Shown one piece after another: positions 15,885 through 23,953 of a stretch of DNA of 34,235 bases; positions within the stretch are counted from its first letter, which is position 1; each line of letters opens with the position of its first letter. The DNA is from Corynebacterium frankenforstense (GTDB lineage Bacteria > Actinomycetota > Actinomycetes > Mycobacteriales > Mycobacteriaceae), in the NCBI RefSeq assembly GCF_030211955.1, contig NZ_JASODI010000023.1, forward strand, positions 1-34,235, read 5' to 3'. The notes under the pieces are model-generated. The model was not told the origin of the DNA. It saw only the letters and a program-made list of their open reading frames with translations, and did not search any database. Made by a program: the position numbers and the translations under genes.

Positions 15885-15909
15885 AGAGATGCAATAGATA
15901 TAGGAGAGC

Positions 15910-16005
15910 ATGAAAAATGCCCGGGCGTGGAGCCCGGGCCTTCAGAGCACGCCCCGCTACGGCGACGGAACCGCCGGCGGGGACGGACGGGACGTCGGCA
16001 ATTGA
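15910..16005 (+). CDS. Possible 31-residue small ORF, doubtful
   Basis: ATG at 15910 is preceded by AGGAG with a short 3-nt spacing and by AT-rich sequence unusual for this region. The frame runs 31 codons with one Trp and ends Gly-Arg-Asp-Val-Gly-Asn then TGA. It overlaps, antisense, the nrdF terminator and copy C of the dispersed hairpin element, which dictates the last codons, so the frame may be an accident of those structures. Confidence 0.15.
   Translation: MKNARAWSPGLQSTPRYGDGTAGGDGRDVGN
15913..15939 (-). terminator. Rho-independent terminator of nrdF
   Basis: On the minus strand GCCCGGGC, TCCAC loop, GCCCGGGC, A, then TTTTT (positions 15939 to 15913). A classical strong terminator about 100 nt beyond the nrdF stop. 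Confidence 0.85.
15986..16004 (-). repeat. Dispersed 3' hairpin element, copy C (after nrdF)
   Basis: Minus strand reads CAATTGCCGACGTCCCGTC, with a GACG-TCC-CGTC mini-stem, 35 nt after the nrdF stop and upstream of the nrdF terminator. Confidence 0.5.
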
Positions 16006-16039
16006 GCGCGGCACACGCCGCGCGGGCCGGCGACGGGGG

Positions 16040-17104
<1,065 letters not shown>

Positions 17105-17132
17105 TCAGACGGCGCGCGCGGCTTGCCCACCC

Positions 17133-17138
17133 AATCTA
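17133..17138 (-). promoter_or_regulatory. Weak candidate -10 box of nrdF
   Basis: TAGATT on the minus strand, about 77 nt before the nrdF ATG, in the 181-bp divergent gap with gntR1. No -35 or clear NrdR palindrome was found in this gap. Confidence 0.25.
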
Positions 17139-17195
17139 CCCGGCCCCGCCCCGACGCGTTGCGGGGGCCGTGGCCGCAGGTCACGCCACATGAAC

Positions 17196-17201
17196 TACAG
17201 T
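17196..17201 (+). promoter_or_regulatory. Candidate -10 box of gntR1
   Basis: TACAGT, 36 nt before the gntR1 ATG, leaving a short leader with GAAAGG as ribosome binding sequence. Confidence 0.3.
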
Positions 17202-17237
17202 TGAAGTGAAACCCAAGGACCGCGAAAGGCAGGACTC

Positions 17238-17945
17238 ATGGCGCGCACGAACCCGGGGACGGGGCCGCTGCTGGAGTACGTGCTCGACGTTCTCGGCGGG
17301 GAGATCTGCTCCGGGGAGATGCCCGTCGGCTCCGTGTTCACCCTCGGCGACCTCAGCGAGCGCTTCGGCATCTCGCGCACCGTCGCCCGCGAGGTGATGC
17401 GCGCCCTCGAGCAGCTGGGGCTCGTCGCCTCCTCCCGCCGGGTGGGGCTGACCGTGCAGCCGATGGCCCAGTGGTCCGTGCTCGACCAGGCGGTGATCCG
17501 CTGGCGGCTGAACTCCCAGCAGACCCGCGAGGACCAGCTGCGCTCCCTGGCACTTTTGCGCACCGCGATCGAGCCGGTCGCCGCCCGCGAGGCCGCGCGC
17601 CACGCCACCGAGGCCCAGCGTGCCGAGCTGCTCGAGATGGCCGACCGCCTGGGCACGATCGGCGCCGCCGGCCGCGCAGACACCGACGACTTCCTCGAGG
17701 TCGACGTCGCCTTCCACTCCCTGATTCTCGAGGCCTCCGGCAACGAGATGATCGTCGCCCTGACCGAGTCCGTCGTCTCCGTGATGCGCGGGCGCACCGA
17801 GTTCGGCCTGCAGCCGGCCCGCCTGTCCGACAAGTCGGTCCACCACCACCTCGACCTGGCCCGCGCCATCGCCGACGGCGACGCCGCCCACGCCGCCGAG
17901 CTCAGCCGCGCGCTGCTCGTCGAGGTCGACGCCCAGGCGTACTAG
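17238..17945 (+). CDS. gntR1: GntR/FadR-family transcriptional regulator, GntR1-like
   Basis: The 235-residue protein has an N-terminal winged helix-turn-helix (about 10-75, with FTLGDLSERFGISRTVAREVMRALEQLG split by the recognition helix) and a C-terminal all-helical FCD effector domain (about 95-225) with its D/H metal-ligand pattern. Sequence and position between nrdF and nrdE match C. glutamicum GntR1, which with GntR2 represses gluconate uptake and catabolism and activates ptsG, responding to gluconate. That regulon is from the family, not visible here: no gluconate genes are in the window. ATG with AAAGG upstream. Divergent from nrdF, convergent with nrdE. Confidence 0.88.
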   Translation: MARTNPGTGPLLEYVLDVLGGEICSGEMPVGSVFTLGDLSERFGISRTVAREVMRALEQLGLVASSRRVGLTVQPMAQWSVLDQAVIRWRLNSQQTREDQLRSLALLRTAIEPVAAREAARHATEAQRAELLEMADRLGTIGAAGRADTDDFLEVDVAFHSLILEASGNEMIVALTESVVSVMRGRTEFGLQPARLSDKSVHHHLDLARAIADGDAAHAAELSRALLVEVDAQAY

Positions 17946-18189
17946 TTCCCGGTTCGGCGCCCCGGGGCGAGCAGAGGCGCCCGTTCGCTTGCCGACGCCG
18001 CGTGCGTCGCCGGGGCGAGCAACGGCACCCCCGCGCTGCGCCGGGCAAGGCCACCCGTTTCGCCGACCCCACCCCCGCAGACGACATCGCTCGTGGACCT
18101 CAGCGCGGCGGGCAACGGGCCCGCTGCGCCGGCTCACGCGCTGGCCGTCTGCGCGACCCGCAGCCCCACTCCCCCGCCTCCATGCACGC
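17946..18189. other. gntR1-nrdE convergent gap
   Basis: No gene seen. Two exact 12-bp direct repeats CCGGGGCGAGCA (17962-17973 and 18010-18021) bracket copy G of the dispersed hairpin element; the nrdE terminator lies at the right side. Confidence 0.6.
17986..18009 (+). repeat. Dispersed 3' hairpin element, copy G (after gntR1)
   Basis: CGCTTGCCGACGC, 5-nt loop, GCGTCG: a 6-bp stem, 40 nt after the gntR1 stop in the sense orientation. The AATTGC flank is replaced by GCTTGC, as in copy H. It is bracketed by 12-bp direct repeats. Confidence 0.45.
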
Positions 18190-18237
18190 CAAAACGCCCG
18201 CACCGCACCTCCCGGAAGGGAAGCACGACGCGGGCGT
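18190..18237 (-). terminator. Rho-independent terminator of nrdE
   Basis: On the minus strand ACGCCCGC (18237-18230) pairs with GCGGGCGT (18201-18194), which runs into TTT; the loop itself can form a small CTTCCC/GGGAGG helix. It starts 43 nt after the nrdE stop. Confidence 0.7.
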
Positions 18238-18257
18238 GGCGCGGGCGTCGGCAATTT
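18226..18257 (-). repeat. Dispersed 3' hairpin element, copy D (after nrdE)
   Basis: Minus strand reads AAATTGCCGACGC, 13-nt loop, GCGTCG, 22 nt after the nrdE stop. Its right arm overlaps the nrdE terminator, so the two hairpins are alternatives. Confidence 0.5.
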
Positions 18258-18279
18258 CGGGCGAGCACCCGGCCGAAAC

Positions 18280-20439
18280 CTAGAGCATGCAGCTCACGCA
18301 GCCCTCGACCTCGGTGCCGGCGAGCGCCATCTGGCGCAGGCGGATGTAGTAGAGGGTCTTGATGCCCTTGCGCCAGGCGTAGATCTGCGCCTTGTTGAGG
18401 TCACGGGTGGTCACCGTGTCCTTGAAGAAGAGCGTCAGCGACAGGCCCTGGTCGACGTACTTGGTCGCCTCGGCGTAGGTGTCGACGATCTTCTCGTAGC
18501 CGATCTCGTAGGCGTCCTGGAAGTACTCCAGGTTGTCGTTGTCCATGTGCGGCGCCGGGTAGTAGACGCGGCCGATCTTGCCCTCCTTGCGGATCTCGAT
18601 CTTGGAGGCGATCGGGTGGATCGAGGAGGTCGAGTTGTTGATGTAGGAGATCGAGCCCGTCGGCGGTATGGCCTGCAGGTTGCGGTTGAACAGGCCGTGC
18701 TCCATGACGTCGGCCTTCAGCTGCGCCCAGTCCTCGGCGGACGGGGTGTGGATGGTGGAAGCGGCGAAGAGCTCGCGGACGCGCTCGGTGCGCGGCGCGA
18801 ACTCGGCCGGGTCGAAGCGGTCGAAGTAGGAGCCGTCGGCGTAGTCGGAGTTCTCGAAGTTCTCGAAGGTCTCGCCGCGCTCCTGCGCCAGCTTGTTGGA
18901 GGCCCGCAGCGCAGCGTGGAGCACCGCGGCGAAGTAGGCGTTGGTGAAGTCCAGGCCCTCCTCCGAGCCGTAGTGGATGTGCTCGCGGCCGAGGTAGCCG
19001 TGCAGGTTCATCTGGCCCAGGCCGATGGCGTGGGCGGCCTTGTTGCCCTCGCGGATCGAGGGTACCGAGTCGATGGAGGTCTGCTCGGAGACGGCGGTCA
19101 GTCCGCGCACGGCGGTCTCGATGGTCTTGGCGAAGTCGGGCGAGTCCATCGTCTTGGCGATGTTCAGCGAGCCGAGGTTGCAGGAGATGTCCTGGCCGAT
19201 GTGCGAGTAGGTCAGGTCGTCGTTGAACTCGCTGGGCGTGTTGACCTGCAGGATCTCGGAGCACAGGTTGGACATGTTGATCCGGCCCTCGATCGGGTTG
19301 GCCGCGTTGACCGTGTCCTCGAAGACGATGTAGGGGTAGCCGGACTCGAACTGGATCTCCGCGACCGTCTGGAAGAAGTGGCGGGCGTTGATCTTGGTCT
19401 TGCGGATGCGCGGATCCTCGACCATCTCCGCGTAGTGCTCGGTGATCGAGATGTCGCCGAAGGGCTTGCCGTAGATGCGCTCGACGTCGTACGGGCTGAA
19501 CAGGTACATGTCCTCGTTGCGCTTGGCCAGCTCGAAGGTGATGTCCGGGATGACCACGCCGAGCGAGAGGGTCTTGATGCGGATCTTCTCGTCGGCGTTC
19601 TCGCGCTTGGTGTCGAGGAACTTCAGGATGTCCGGGTGGTGCGCGGACAGGTAGACCGCGCCGGCGCCCTGGCGCGCGCCGAGCTGGTTGGCGTAGGAGA
19701 AGGAGTCCTCGAGCAGCTTCATCACGGGGATCACACCGGAGGACTGGTTCTCGATGTGCTTGATCGGGGCGCCGGCCTCGCGCAGGTTGCTCAGCAGCAG
19801 CGCGACGCCGCCGCCGCGCTTGGACAGCTGCAGCGCGGAGTTGATGGCGCGCCCGATGGACTCCATGTTGTCCTCGATGCGCAGCAGGAAGCAGCTGACG
19901 GGCTCGCCGCGCTGGGCCTTGCCCTCGTTGAGGAAGGTCGGGGTGGCCGGCTGGAAGCGGCCGGACATGATCTCGTCGACCAGCCCCTCGGCGAGCTTCT
20001 CGTCGCCGTCGGCGAGCGCGAGGGCGACCATGGAGACGCGGTCCTCGAAGCGCTCGAGGTAGCGGCGCCCGTCGAAGGTCTTCAGCGTGTAGGAGGTGTA
20101 GTACTTGTACGCGCCCAGGAAGGTCTGGAAGCGGAACTTGAAGGCGTAGGCGCGCTGGAAGAGGCTCTTGATGAACTCGAAGGAGTACTTCGCCAGCACC
20201 TCCGGATCGTAGTACTTGTTGTCCACCAGGTAGTCGAGCTTCTCGCGCAGGTCGTGGAAGAAGACGGTGTTCTGGTTGACGTGCTGGAGGAAGAACTGGT
20301 TGGCCGCCTCGCGGTCCTTCTCGAACTGGATGCGCCCGTCCTCGTCGTAGAGGTTCAGCAGTGCGTTGAGGGCGTGGTAGTCGAGCTGCTCCTCGCGGCG
20401 GGCGGGCTCGGCGACGGTCTTACCCAGGTCCTGGCTCAC
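18280..20439 (-). CDS. nrdE: Class Ib ribonucleotide reductase, large catalytic subunit NrdE
   Basis: The 719-residue alpha subunit reduces ribonucleoside diphosphates. C393 in NLCSEI is the thiyl-radical cysteine, flanked by N391 and E395; C183 and C420 form the substrate-reducing pair; C714 and C717 near the C-terminus pass electrons from NrdH. It lacks the long N-terminal ATP-cone of class Ia enzymes, typical of NrdE. Start is GTG 20437-20439 with AAAGG about 11 nt upstream. A 146-nt gap separates it from nrdI, with a hairpin and its own candidate -10 box, so expression may be partly independent of nrdHI. A terminator follows. Confidence 0.97.
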   Translation of the reverse strand: MSQDLGKTVAEPARREEQLDYHALNALLNLYDEDGRIQFEKDREAANQFFLQHVNQNTVFFHDLREKLDYLVDNKYYDPEVLAKYSFEFIKSLFQRAYAFKFRFQTFLGAYKYYTSYTLKTFDGRRYLERFEDRVSMVALALADGDEKLAEGLVDEIMSGRFQPATPTFLNEGKAQRGEPVSCFLLRIEDNMESIGRAINSALQLSKRGGGVALLLSNLREAGAPIKHIENQSSGVIPVMKLLEDSFSYANQLGARQGAGAVYLSAHHPDILKFLDTKRENADEKIRIKTLSLGVVIPDITFELAKRNEDMYLFSPYDVERIYGKPFGDISITEHYAEMVEDPRIRKTKINARHFFQTVAEIQFESGYPYIVFEDTVNAANPIEGRINMSNLCSEILQVNTPSEFNDDLTYSHIGQDISCNLGSLNIAKTMDSPDFAKTIETAVRGLTAVSEQTSIDSVPSIREGNKAAHAIGLGQMNLHGYLGREHIHYGSEEGLDFTNAYFAAVLHAALRASNKLAQERGETFENFENSDYADGSYFDRFDPAEFAPRTERVRELFAASTIHTPSAEDWAQLKADVMEHGLFNRNLQAIPPTGSISYINNSTSSIHPIASKIEIRKEGKIGRVYYPAPHMDNDNLEYFQDAYEIGYEKIVDTYAEATKYVDQGLSLTLFFKDTVTTRDLNKAQIYAWRKGIKTLYYIRLRQMALAGTEVEGCVSCML

Positions 20440-20474
20440 GGTTGATCTGGCCTTTCGCTAACGGTTCTTCTTGT

Positions 20475-20505
20475 GCGGTGCGGTGCTGTTGCGGTGCTGC
20501 GGTGC
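20475..20505 (-). repeat. Four GCACCGC repeats in the nrdE leader
   Basis: GCGGTGC on the plus strand (GCACCGC on the minus strand) occurs at 20475, 20480, 20491 and 20499 within 31 bp, between the candidate nrdE -10 box and its start. Confidence 0.6.
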
Positions 20506-20511
20506 AGTCTA
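20506..20511 (-). promoter_or_regulatory. Candidate internal -10 box before nrdE
   Basis: TAGACT on the minus strand, giving a leader of about 60 nt. No clear -35. Confidence 0.3.
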
Positions 20512-20556
20512 ATTCCGGCGGGTCTGCGGGGACGGTCCTGTGTCCGTTGTACCCGT

Positions 20557-20582
20557 GCCGCCCGGCGCGGCGCCCGGGCGGC
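20557..20582 (-). terminator. Hairpin between nrdI and nrdE
   Basis: GCCGCCCG (20557-20564) and CGGGCGGC (20575-20582) form a perfect 8-bp GC stem starting 3 nt after the nrdI stop. No T-run follows, so it may be a stability or processing hairpin rather than a terminator. Confidence 0.4.
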
Positions 20583-20585
20583 CGG

Positions 20586-21017
20586 TCAGGCGACGGGTTC
20601 GAGGCCGAGTTCGCCGGCGTATTCGGTCAGCCCCTCGCGGACGCGCTCGACGTCCTCGGCGGTGCCCAAGAGCTCGAAGCGGTAGACGTAGGGCACCTTG
20701 CACTTAGCGGAGATGACGTCTCCGGCGAGTCCGAAGTCGGTGCCGAAGTTCGAGTTTCCCGAGGCGATGACGGCGCGGATGAACGAGCGGTTGTGCTCGT
20801 CGTTGAGGAAGCGGATGACCTGCTTGGGCACGGGGCGGGAGTTCTTGCCGGTGATGGAGGCGCCGCCGCCGTAGGTGGGGCAGATCAGGACGTAGGGCTC
20901 GTCGACGTGCAGCGGCGGGTCGGTGCGGTGCAGCGGGATGCGCTTGGCCGGCAGCCCGAGGCGGTCGACGAACCGGCGGGTGTTCTCGGTTGCCGAGGAG
21001 AAGTAGACGACCAGCAC
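20586..21017 (-). CDS. nrdI: Flavodoxin-like NrdI, class Ib RNR activator
   Basis: The 143-residue flavoprotein delivers the oxidant (superoxide) that, with dimanganese NrdF, produces the tyrosyl radical. The [11 protein letters not shown] phosphate-binding loop, CPTYGGG loop and ASGNSNFG segment are typical NrdI flavin-binding sequences. Start is GTG 21015-21017; a GGAAAGGA sequence lies about 11 nt upstream, directly after a terminator-like hairpin. The 239-nt gap to nrdH is longer than in most nrdHIE operons. Confidence 0.95.
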   Translation of the reverse strand: MLVVYFSSATENTRRFVDRLGLPAKRIPLHRTDPPLHVDEPYVLICPTYGGGASITGKNSRPVPKQVIRFLNDEHNRSFIRAVIASGNSNFGTDFGLAGDVISAKCKVPYVYRFELLGTAEDVERVREGLTEYAGELGLEPVA

Positions 21018-21039
21018 GGCCGCTCACGTCCTTTCCGGG

Positions 21040-21084
21040 AAAACCCCCTACGGGTGCGCCTGGCGGCGACCCGCACGGGGGTTT
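21040..21084 (-). terminator. Terminator-like hairpin (possible attenuator) before nrdI
   Basis: On the minus strand AAACCCCC (21084-21077) pairs with GGGGGTTT (21048-21041), with an inner CGGGT/ACCCG helix, and runs into TTTT then CCC. It ends about 22 nt before the nrdI start, beside the ribosome binding sequence, so read-through or refolding could control nrdI and nrdE. Alternatively it is a plain nrdH terminator with a separate nrdI promoter. Confidence 0.65.
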
Positions 21085-21256
21085 CGTGGGTTTCTGCGAT
21101 TCATCCAGTTGTGGCGCGTCGTGCTCGCCGACGTCGCGTTACTCGCCCCTGGCGCGCGGCCGCACCGTGGGTGCGTGGGCTCCGGTGGACGCCCGCCCGC
21201 CGCGTGCGGTGCCTGCCGGGGCGGGCCGGTCGGCCGGGTGGCCGGGTGGCGGCCTC

Positions 21257-21490
21257 TTAGGCAGCCTTGCCGGCCAGCGCCTTGATGCGGTCCGGGCGGA
21301 AGCCGGACCAGGTCTCGCCGTCGACCTCGACGACCGGGGCGGAGAGGTGGCCGAGGGCCATGACGTAGTCGCGGGCCTCGTCGTCCATGGAGATGTCGAC
21401 GGTGGTGTAGTCGAGGCCGGCGCGGTCCAGCGCCTTCTTGGTGGCGTTGCACTGCATGCAGGCCGGCTTGGTGTAGACGGTGATGGCCAT
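21257..21490 (-). CDS. nrdH: Glutaredoxin-like NrdH redoxin
   Basis: The 77-residue thioredoxin-fold electron donor reduces NrdE through its CMQC motif (C11, C14); the C-terminal WSGFRPD segment is the NrdH family hallmark that binds its reductase and partner. First gene of the nrdHIE group. ATG 21490 has GAGGAAG about 7 nt upstream. A well-formed promoter with probable NrdR sites lies about 100 nt upstream. Confidence 0.96.
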   Translation of the reverse strand: MAITVYTKPACMQCNATKKALDRAGLDYTTVDISMDDEARDYVMALGHLSAPVVEVDGETWSGFRPDRIKALAGKAA

Positions 21491-21592
21491 CGTGGGGCTT
21501 CCTCGCTTCTCGTTCCCGTGTTTCCCTGCGCTCGGCGCGGCGACCGACCGGTCCCCCGGTGGTTGCCGGCGCTTCCCTGCGCGACCCCTCCG

Positions 21593-21621
21593 ACACTATC
21601 CGTTGTGGTCGATTTCCGCAA
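21593..21621 (-). promoter_or_regulatory. Promoter of nrdHIE
   Basis: Minus strand TTGCGG (21621-21616), exactly 17-nt spacer, TAGTGT (21598-21593). Initiation near 21586 gives a leader of about 96 nt. The best-formed promoter in the window. Confidence 0.6.
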
Positions 21622-21624
21622 GAC

Positions 21625-21640
21625 TCACTACATGTAGTAG
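21625..21640 (-). promoter_or_regulatory. Probable NrdR box 1
   Basis: TCACTACATGTAGTAG contains the perfect 12-bp palindrome ACTACATGTAGT and resembles the NrdR consensus (ACAC-WATAT-like-GTGT). It abuts the nrdHIE -35 element, where binding would block RNA polymerase. NrdR itself is not encoded in the window. Confidence 0.65.
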
Positions 21641-21678
21641 TTACGTTCGTGATATTCCCAGCTGGGCGGAGAATGCGG

Positions 21679-21694
21679 CCACTACATGTGGAGG
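21679..21694 (-). promoter_or_regulatory. Probable NrdR box 2
   Basis: CCACTACATGTGGAGG shares CACTACATGT with box 1. Centre-to-centre distance is 54 bp, longer than the spacing usual for NrdR box pairs. Confidence 0.5.
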
Positions 21695-21705
21695 CCTCAT
21701 CCGGG

Positions 21706-21721
21706 CCGTGTAGTTACACGG
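21706..21721. promoter_or_regulatory. Third palindrome upstream of nrdH
   Basis: CCGTGTAGTTACACGG: 7-bp perfect arms around GT. It has the GTGT/ACAC order opposite to NrdR sites, so a different regulator, or a hairpin at the end of rpmJ, is possible. Centre 27 bp from box 2. Confidence 0.45.
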
Positions 21722-21825
21722 CTGGCATTTCGCCTGGAAAGGCGGAAGGCGGCCCTCCCGGTGTGCGCGGAAACACCCTTTGAGGGTGATCCACGTCGCG
21801 GGGAAGACCGCCTTCGCGGAGTGAT

Positions 21826-21846
21826 GCGACGCCCTACGGGCGCCGC
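21826..21846 (-). terminator. Hairpin after rpmJ
   Basis: GCGACGCCC and GGGCGCCGC form a 9-bp stem with one mismatch and a TAC loop, 15 nt after the rpmJ stop. No T-run. Confidence 0.4.
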
Positions 21847-21861
21847 ACCCGGGATCCTCGA

Positions 21862-21984
21862 TTAACCCTGGCGGGCCTTGAAGCGGGGATCCTTCTTGTT
21901 GATCACGTAGACCTTGCCGTGGCGCCGCACAACCTGGGCACCCGGCTTGTTCTTCAGCGACCGAAGCGACTTGCGGACCTTCAT
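21862..21984 (-). CDS. rpmJ: 50S ribosomal protein L36, zinc-free type
   Basis: The 40-residue frame reads [15 protein letters not shown]... and ends RFKARQG, a basic ribosomal protein L36. It lacks the three Cys and His that bind zinc in the standard form, so it is the C-minus (YkgO-like) paralogue, which in many bacteria replaces the zinc form under zinc limitation. ATG 21984 with a strong AGGAAGGAG 7 nt upstream. Divergent from nadE, and 371 nt upstream of nrdH in the same orientation, as in C. glutamicum. Too short for ordinary ORF calling. Confidence 0.93.
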   Translation of the reverse strand: MKVRKSLRSLKNKPGAQVVRRHGKVYVINKKDPRFKARQG

Positions 21985-22006
21985 CGGGCGCTCCTTCCTG
22001 TTTCGC

Positions 22007-22022
22007 GTGCGCGCTCGCGCAC
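22007..22022 (-). promoter_or_regulatory. Hairpin in the rpmJ leader
   Basis: GTGCGCG and CGCGCAC form a perfect 7-bp stem with a 2-nt centre, just upstream of the rpmJ ribosome binding sequence. No zinc-regulator (Zur-type) site could be recognised with confidence. Confidence 0.35.
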
Positions 22023-22123
22023 CTCAAGCTGATGGGCGGGCATGACGGGCGCGGGATCCCCCCCGCGTCGCCACGGCGGCCCGGCGGCGCCTCAAGGGCG
22101 CGTCGGGCCACGAACGAGCAGCC

Positions 22124-22129
22124 ATGTTA
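22124..22129 (-). promoter_or_regulatory. Candidate -10 box of rpmJ
   Basis: TAACAT (in GGTAACATGG) on the minus strand, about 140 nt before the rpmJ ATG. The leader would include hairpins at 22087-22101 and 22007-22022. Confidence 0.3.
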
Positions 22130-22182
22130 CCGCACCGGGGCCGATCGGCCAAAACGCCGCCGCCGCTTACGTGCCCCGGCAG

Positions 22183-22188
22183 TAGAGT
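22183..22188 (+). promoter_or_regulatory. Candidate -10 box of leaderless nadE transcript
   Basis: TAGAGT, 7 nt before the nadE ATG, with no Shine-Dalgarno. Confidence 0.45.
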
Positions 22189-22195
22189 CGGAGCC

Positions 22196-23077
22196 ATGAA
22201 TCAGCCGACCGACACCCCCTCCCCCGCCCCGCGTCCGCTGCAGGCGCACATCATCGACACCCTCGGCGTGCGCCCGCGCATCGACACCGCCGGCGAGATC
22301 GAGGCGCGTATCTCCTTCCTCGCCGACTACCTGACCGTCACCGGCGCGCGCGGCTACGTGCTGGGCATCTCCGGCGGGCAGGACTCCACACTGGCAGGCC
22401 GCCTGGCCCAGCTGGCCTGCGAGCGGGTGCGCGCCGAGGGCGGAGAGGCCGAGTTCACCGCGGTGCGCCTGCCGCACGGGGTGCAGGCCGACGAGGACGA
22501 CGCCCAGACCGCGCTGCGGTTCATCGCCCCGGACCGCTCGGTGACCGTGGACATCGCCCCGGCGACCGCGGCGATGGGCGCGGCGGCGGCCGAGGCGCTG
22601 GGCTTCGAGCGGCTCGGCGACTTCAACCTCGGCAACGTCAAGGCCCGCCAGCGGATGATCGCGCAGTACGCGCTGGCCGGCGAGCTCGGCGCGCTGGTGG
22701 TCGGCACCGACCACGCCGCGGAGAACGTCACCGGGTTCTTCACCAAGTTCGGCGACGGCGCCGCCGACGTCCTGCCGCTGGCCGGCCTGGACAAGCGCCA
22801 GGGCGCCGCGCTGCTCGAGCGGCTGGGCGCGCCGGCGTCCACGTGGGAGAAGGTGCCCACCGCCGATCTGGAGGAGGAGCGCCCGGCGCTGCCGGACGAG
22901 GAAGCGCTCGGGGTGACCTACCGGGCCATCGACGCCTACCTGGAGGGCCACGAGGTCGACGAGGCCGACGCGGAGACCATCGAACGGCACTGGCACCGCG
23001 GCGAGCACAAGCGCCACCTGCCGGCCGGCCCCGCCGACACCTGGTGGCGCCGCACGGAGCACGCCACGCGGGGCTAG
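22196..23077 (+). CDS. nadE: Ammonia-dependent NAD+ synthetase
   Basis: The 293-residue enzyme amidates nicotinate adenine dinucleotide to NAD, the final step shared by de novo and salvage routes. The ATP pyrophosphatase P-loop SGGQDS spans residues 59-64; GNVKARQRM and GTDHAAE are further NadE signatures. There is no N-terminal glutaminase domain, so it uses free ammonia (short form). ATG 22196 is chosen over an upstream GTG/ATG-type start because homology begins here and a TANNNT box is correctly spaced. It shares the NAD pathway with pncB at 7.8 kb. Convergent with the kinase gene at 23192. Confidence 0.95.
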   Translation: MNQPTDTPSPAPRPLQAHIIDTLGVRPRIDTAGEIEARISFLADYLTVTGARGYVLGISGGQDSTLAGRLAQLACERVRAEGGEAEFTAVRLPHGVQADEDDAQTALRFIAPDRSVTVDIAPATAAMGAAAAEALGFERLGDFNLGNVKARQRMIAQYALAGELGALVVGTDHAAENVTGFFTKFGDGAADVLPLAGLDKRQGAALLERLGAPASTWEKVPTADLEEERPALPDEEALGVTYRAIDAYLEGHEVDEADAETIERHWHRGEHKRHLPAGPADTWWRRTEHATRG

Positions 23078-23169
23078 CGCCCTCTCGCCGGTGGCGACGG
23101 TAATCGGCCCCTGCCCCACCGGCCGGTGTACCGCCGGCGGGAGCCGCGTCGGCCGGCATCCCCGGGGTA

Positions 23170-23193
23170 AGCGTCCCGCCCTGGCGGGGCGCT
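23170..23193 (-). terminator. Hairpin at the end of the fructosamine-kinase-like gene
   Basis: AGCGTCCCGCC and GGCGGGGCGCT pair over 11 bp with one G-T and a 2-nt loop, overlapping the stop codon. A bidirectional end signal for the convergent nadE is possible. No T-run. Confidence 0.4.
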
Positions 23194-23953
23194 AGCCGAG
23201 GAGGTCGAGCGTCTCCGCGGCGCGGGACTCGAGCGCGTGGCCGTAAGACGGCCCGTGCGTGAAGGCGTGCACGGCCAGCGGGTGCAGCTGGTGGACGCAG
23301 GTGAAGTCCAGCCAGCCCTTCGGCAGCGGGTGGGCCTCCTCGTAGCCGGCGCGGATCTCCTCGATAAAGGGCGCGCCGAACAGGTCGAGCATCGCCAGAT
23401 CCGTCTCGCGGTGCCCGCCGTGGGCCGCCGGGTCGATGAAGGCCGGGCCGTCCGCGCCGAAGAGCAGGTTGCCCGCCCACAGGTCACCGTGGATGCGTGC
23501 CGGCTTCGCGGCATCGAACGCGTCGGAGTCGCGCACGGCGGCGCAGGCGCGCCGGACGGTGTCCCACGCGGCGTCGTCAATGTTGCCGGCCTCGTGCGCC
23601 GCCTGGGCGAAGGGCAGCACGCGCTGCTCGACGTAGAAGTCCGCCCAGCGCTCGCGCGGCTCGCAGGCCTGCGGCTGGGTGCCGATGTAGTTCAGCCCCG
23701 TCCAGCCGGGCGGCGGGCAGCCGAAGGACCCGGCGCCGGCGTCGTGGATGCGGGCGAGCTCGCGCCCGGCGCGCCGCGCGGCCTCGGGGGTCGGGCGGGC
23801 GGGGGCGACGCGGGCCGTCGTCAATGAAGAGTCGGTGACCTCGAGGACCTCGACGACGCGGTCGCTGGCCTCGCGCAGCCAGGCCAGGCCGGCGGCCTCG
23901 GCACGCGCGGCGTCACGCTGGCCCGGGTGCTTGGTTATCCCCTGCCGTCCCAT
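23192..23953 (-). CDS. Fructosamine kinase family protein, short N-terminus
   Basis: The 253-residue protein has the aminoglycoside/fructosamine-kinase fold: catalytic loop HGDLWAGNLLF, metal-binding IDPAAHGGHRETDLAM and the CPPPGWTGLNYIGTQPQ segment typical of fructosamine-3-kinases, which phosphorylate glycated amines or ribulosamines to destabilise them. Family members are about 288 residues; the start at ATG 23953 leaves only a short piece before the TKHP lysine strand, so the glycine-rich region is abbreviated. Extending the frame upstream enters the next gene and gives Arg-rich, non-homologous sequence, so the short form is preferred. The first 19 nt overlap the end of the split-barrel gene. 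Confidence 0.85.
   Translation of the reverse strand: MGRQGITKHPGQRDAARAEAAGLAWLREASDRVVEVLEVTDSSLTTARVAPARPTPEAARRAGRELARIHDAGAGSFGCPPPGWTGLNYIGTQPQACEPRERWADFYVEQRVLPFAQAAHEAGNIDDAAWDTVRRACAAVRDSDAFDAAKPARIHGDLWAGNLLFGADGPAFIDPAAHGGHRETDLAMLDLFGAPFIEEIRAGYEEAHPLPKGWLDFTCVHQLHPLAVHAFTHGPSYGHALESRAAETLDLLG

Larger units (their letters stand above)
15279..16039. other. 761-bp gene-poor region between ctaD and nrdF
   Basis: No credible protein gene is visible. The stretch holds, from left to right, the ctaD leader, alternating CCTCCG arms, a hairpin at 15665-15693 with 8-bp arms, two 16-bp direct repeats, copy H of the dispersed hairpin element, a 9-bp tandem array, a 31-codon open frame with a ribosome-binding-like sequence, the nrdF terminator and copy C of the hairpin element. 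Its density of repeats is unlike any other gap in the window. Confidence 0.6.
21491..21861. other. rpmJ-nrdH intergenic region
   Basis: The 371-bp gap holds no gene. It contains the nrdH promoter, two NrdR-like boxes, a third palindrome and an rpmJ downstream hairpin. The leader also carries two copies of TTCCCTGCGC (21522-21531, 21573-21582). Part of it (21600-21730) is visibly AT-richer than the surroundings. Confidence 0.7.

Noticed and set aside
17989..20445. 818-codon open frame on the plus strand antisense to nrdE
   Set aside because: nrdE on the minus strand has full class Ib motifs. The antisense frame is a by-product of high GC third-position bias and its protein is a low-complexity Val/Leu/Gly/Asp mix.
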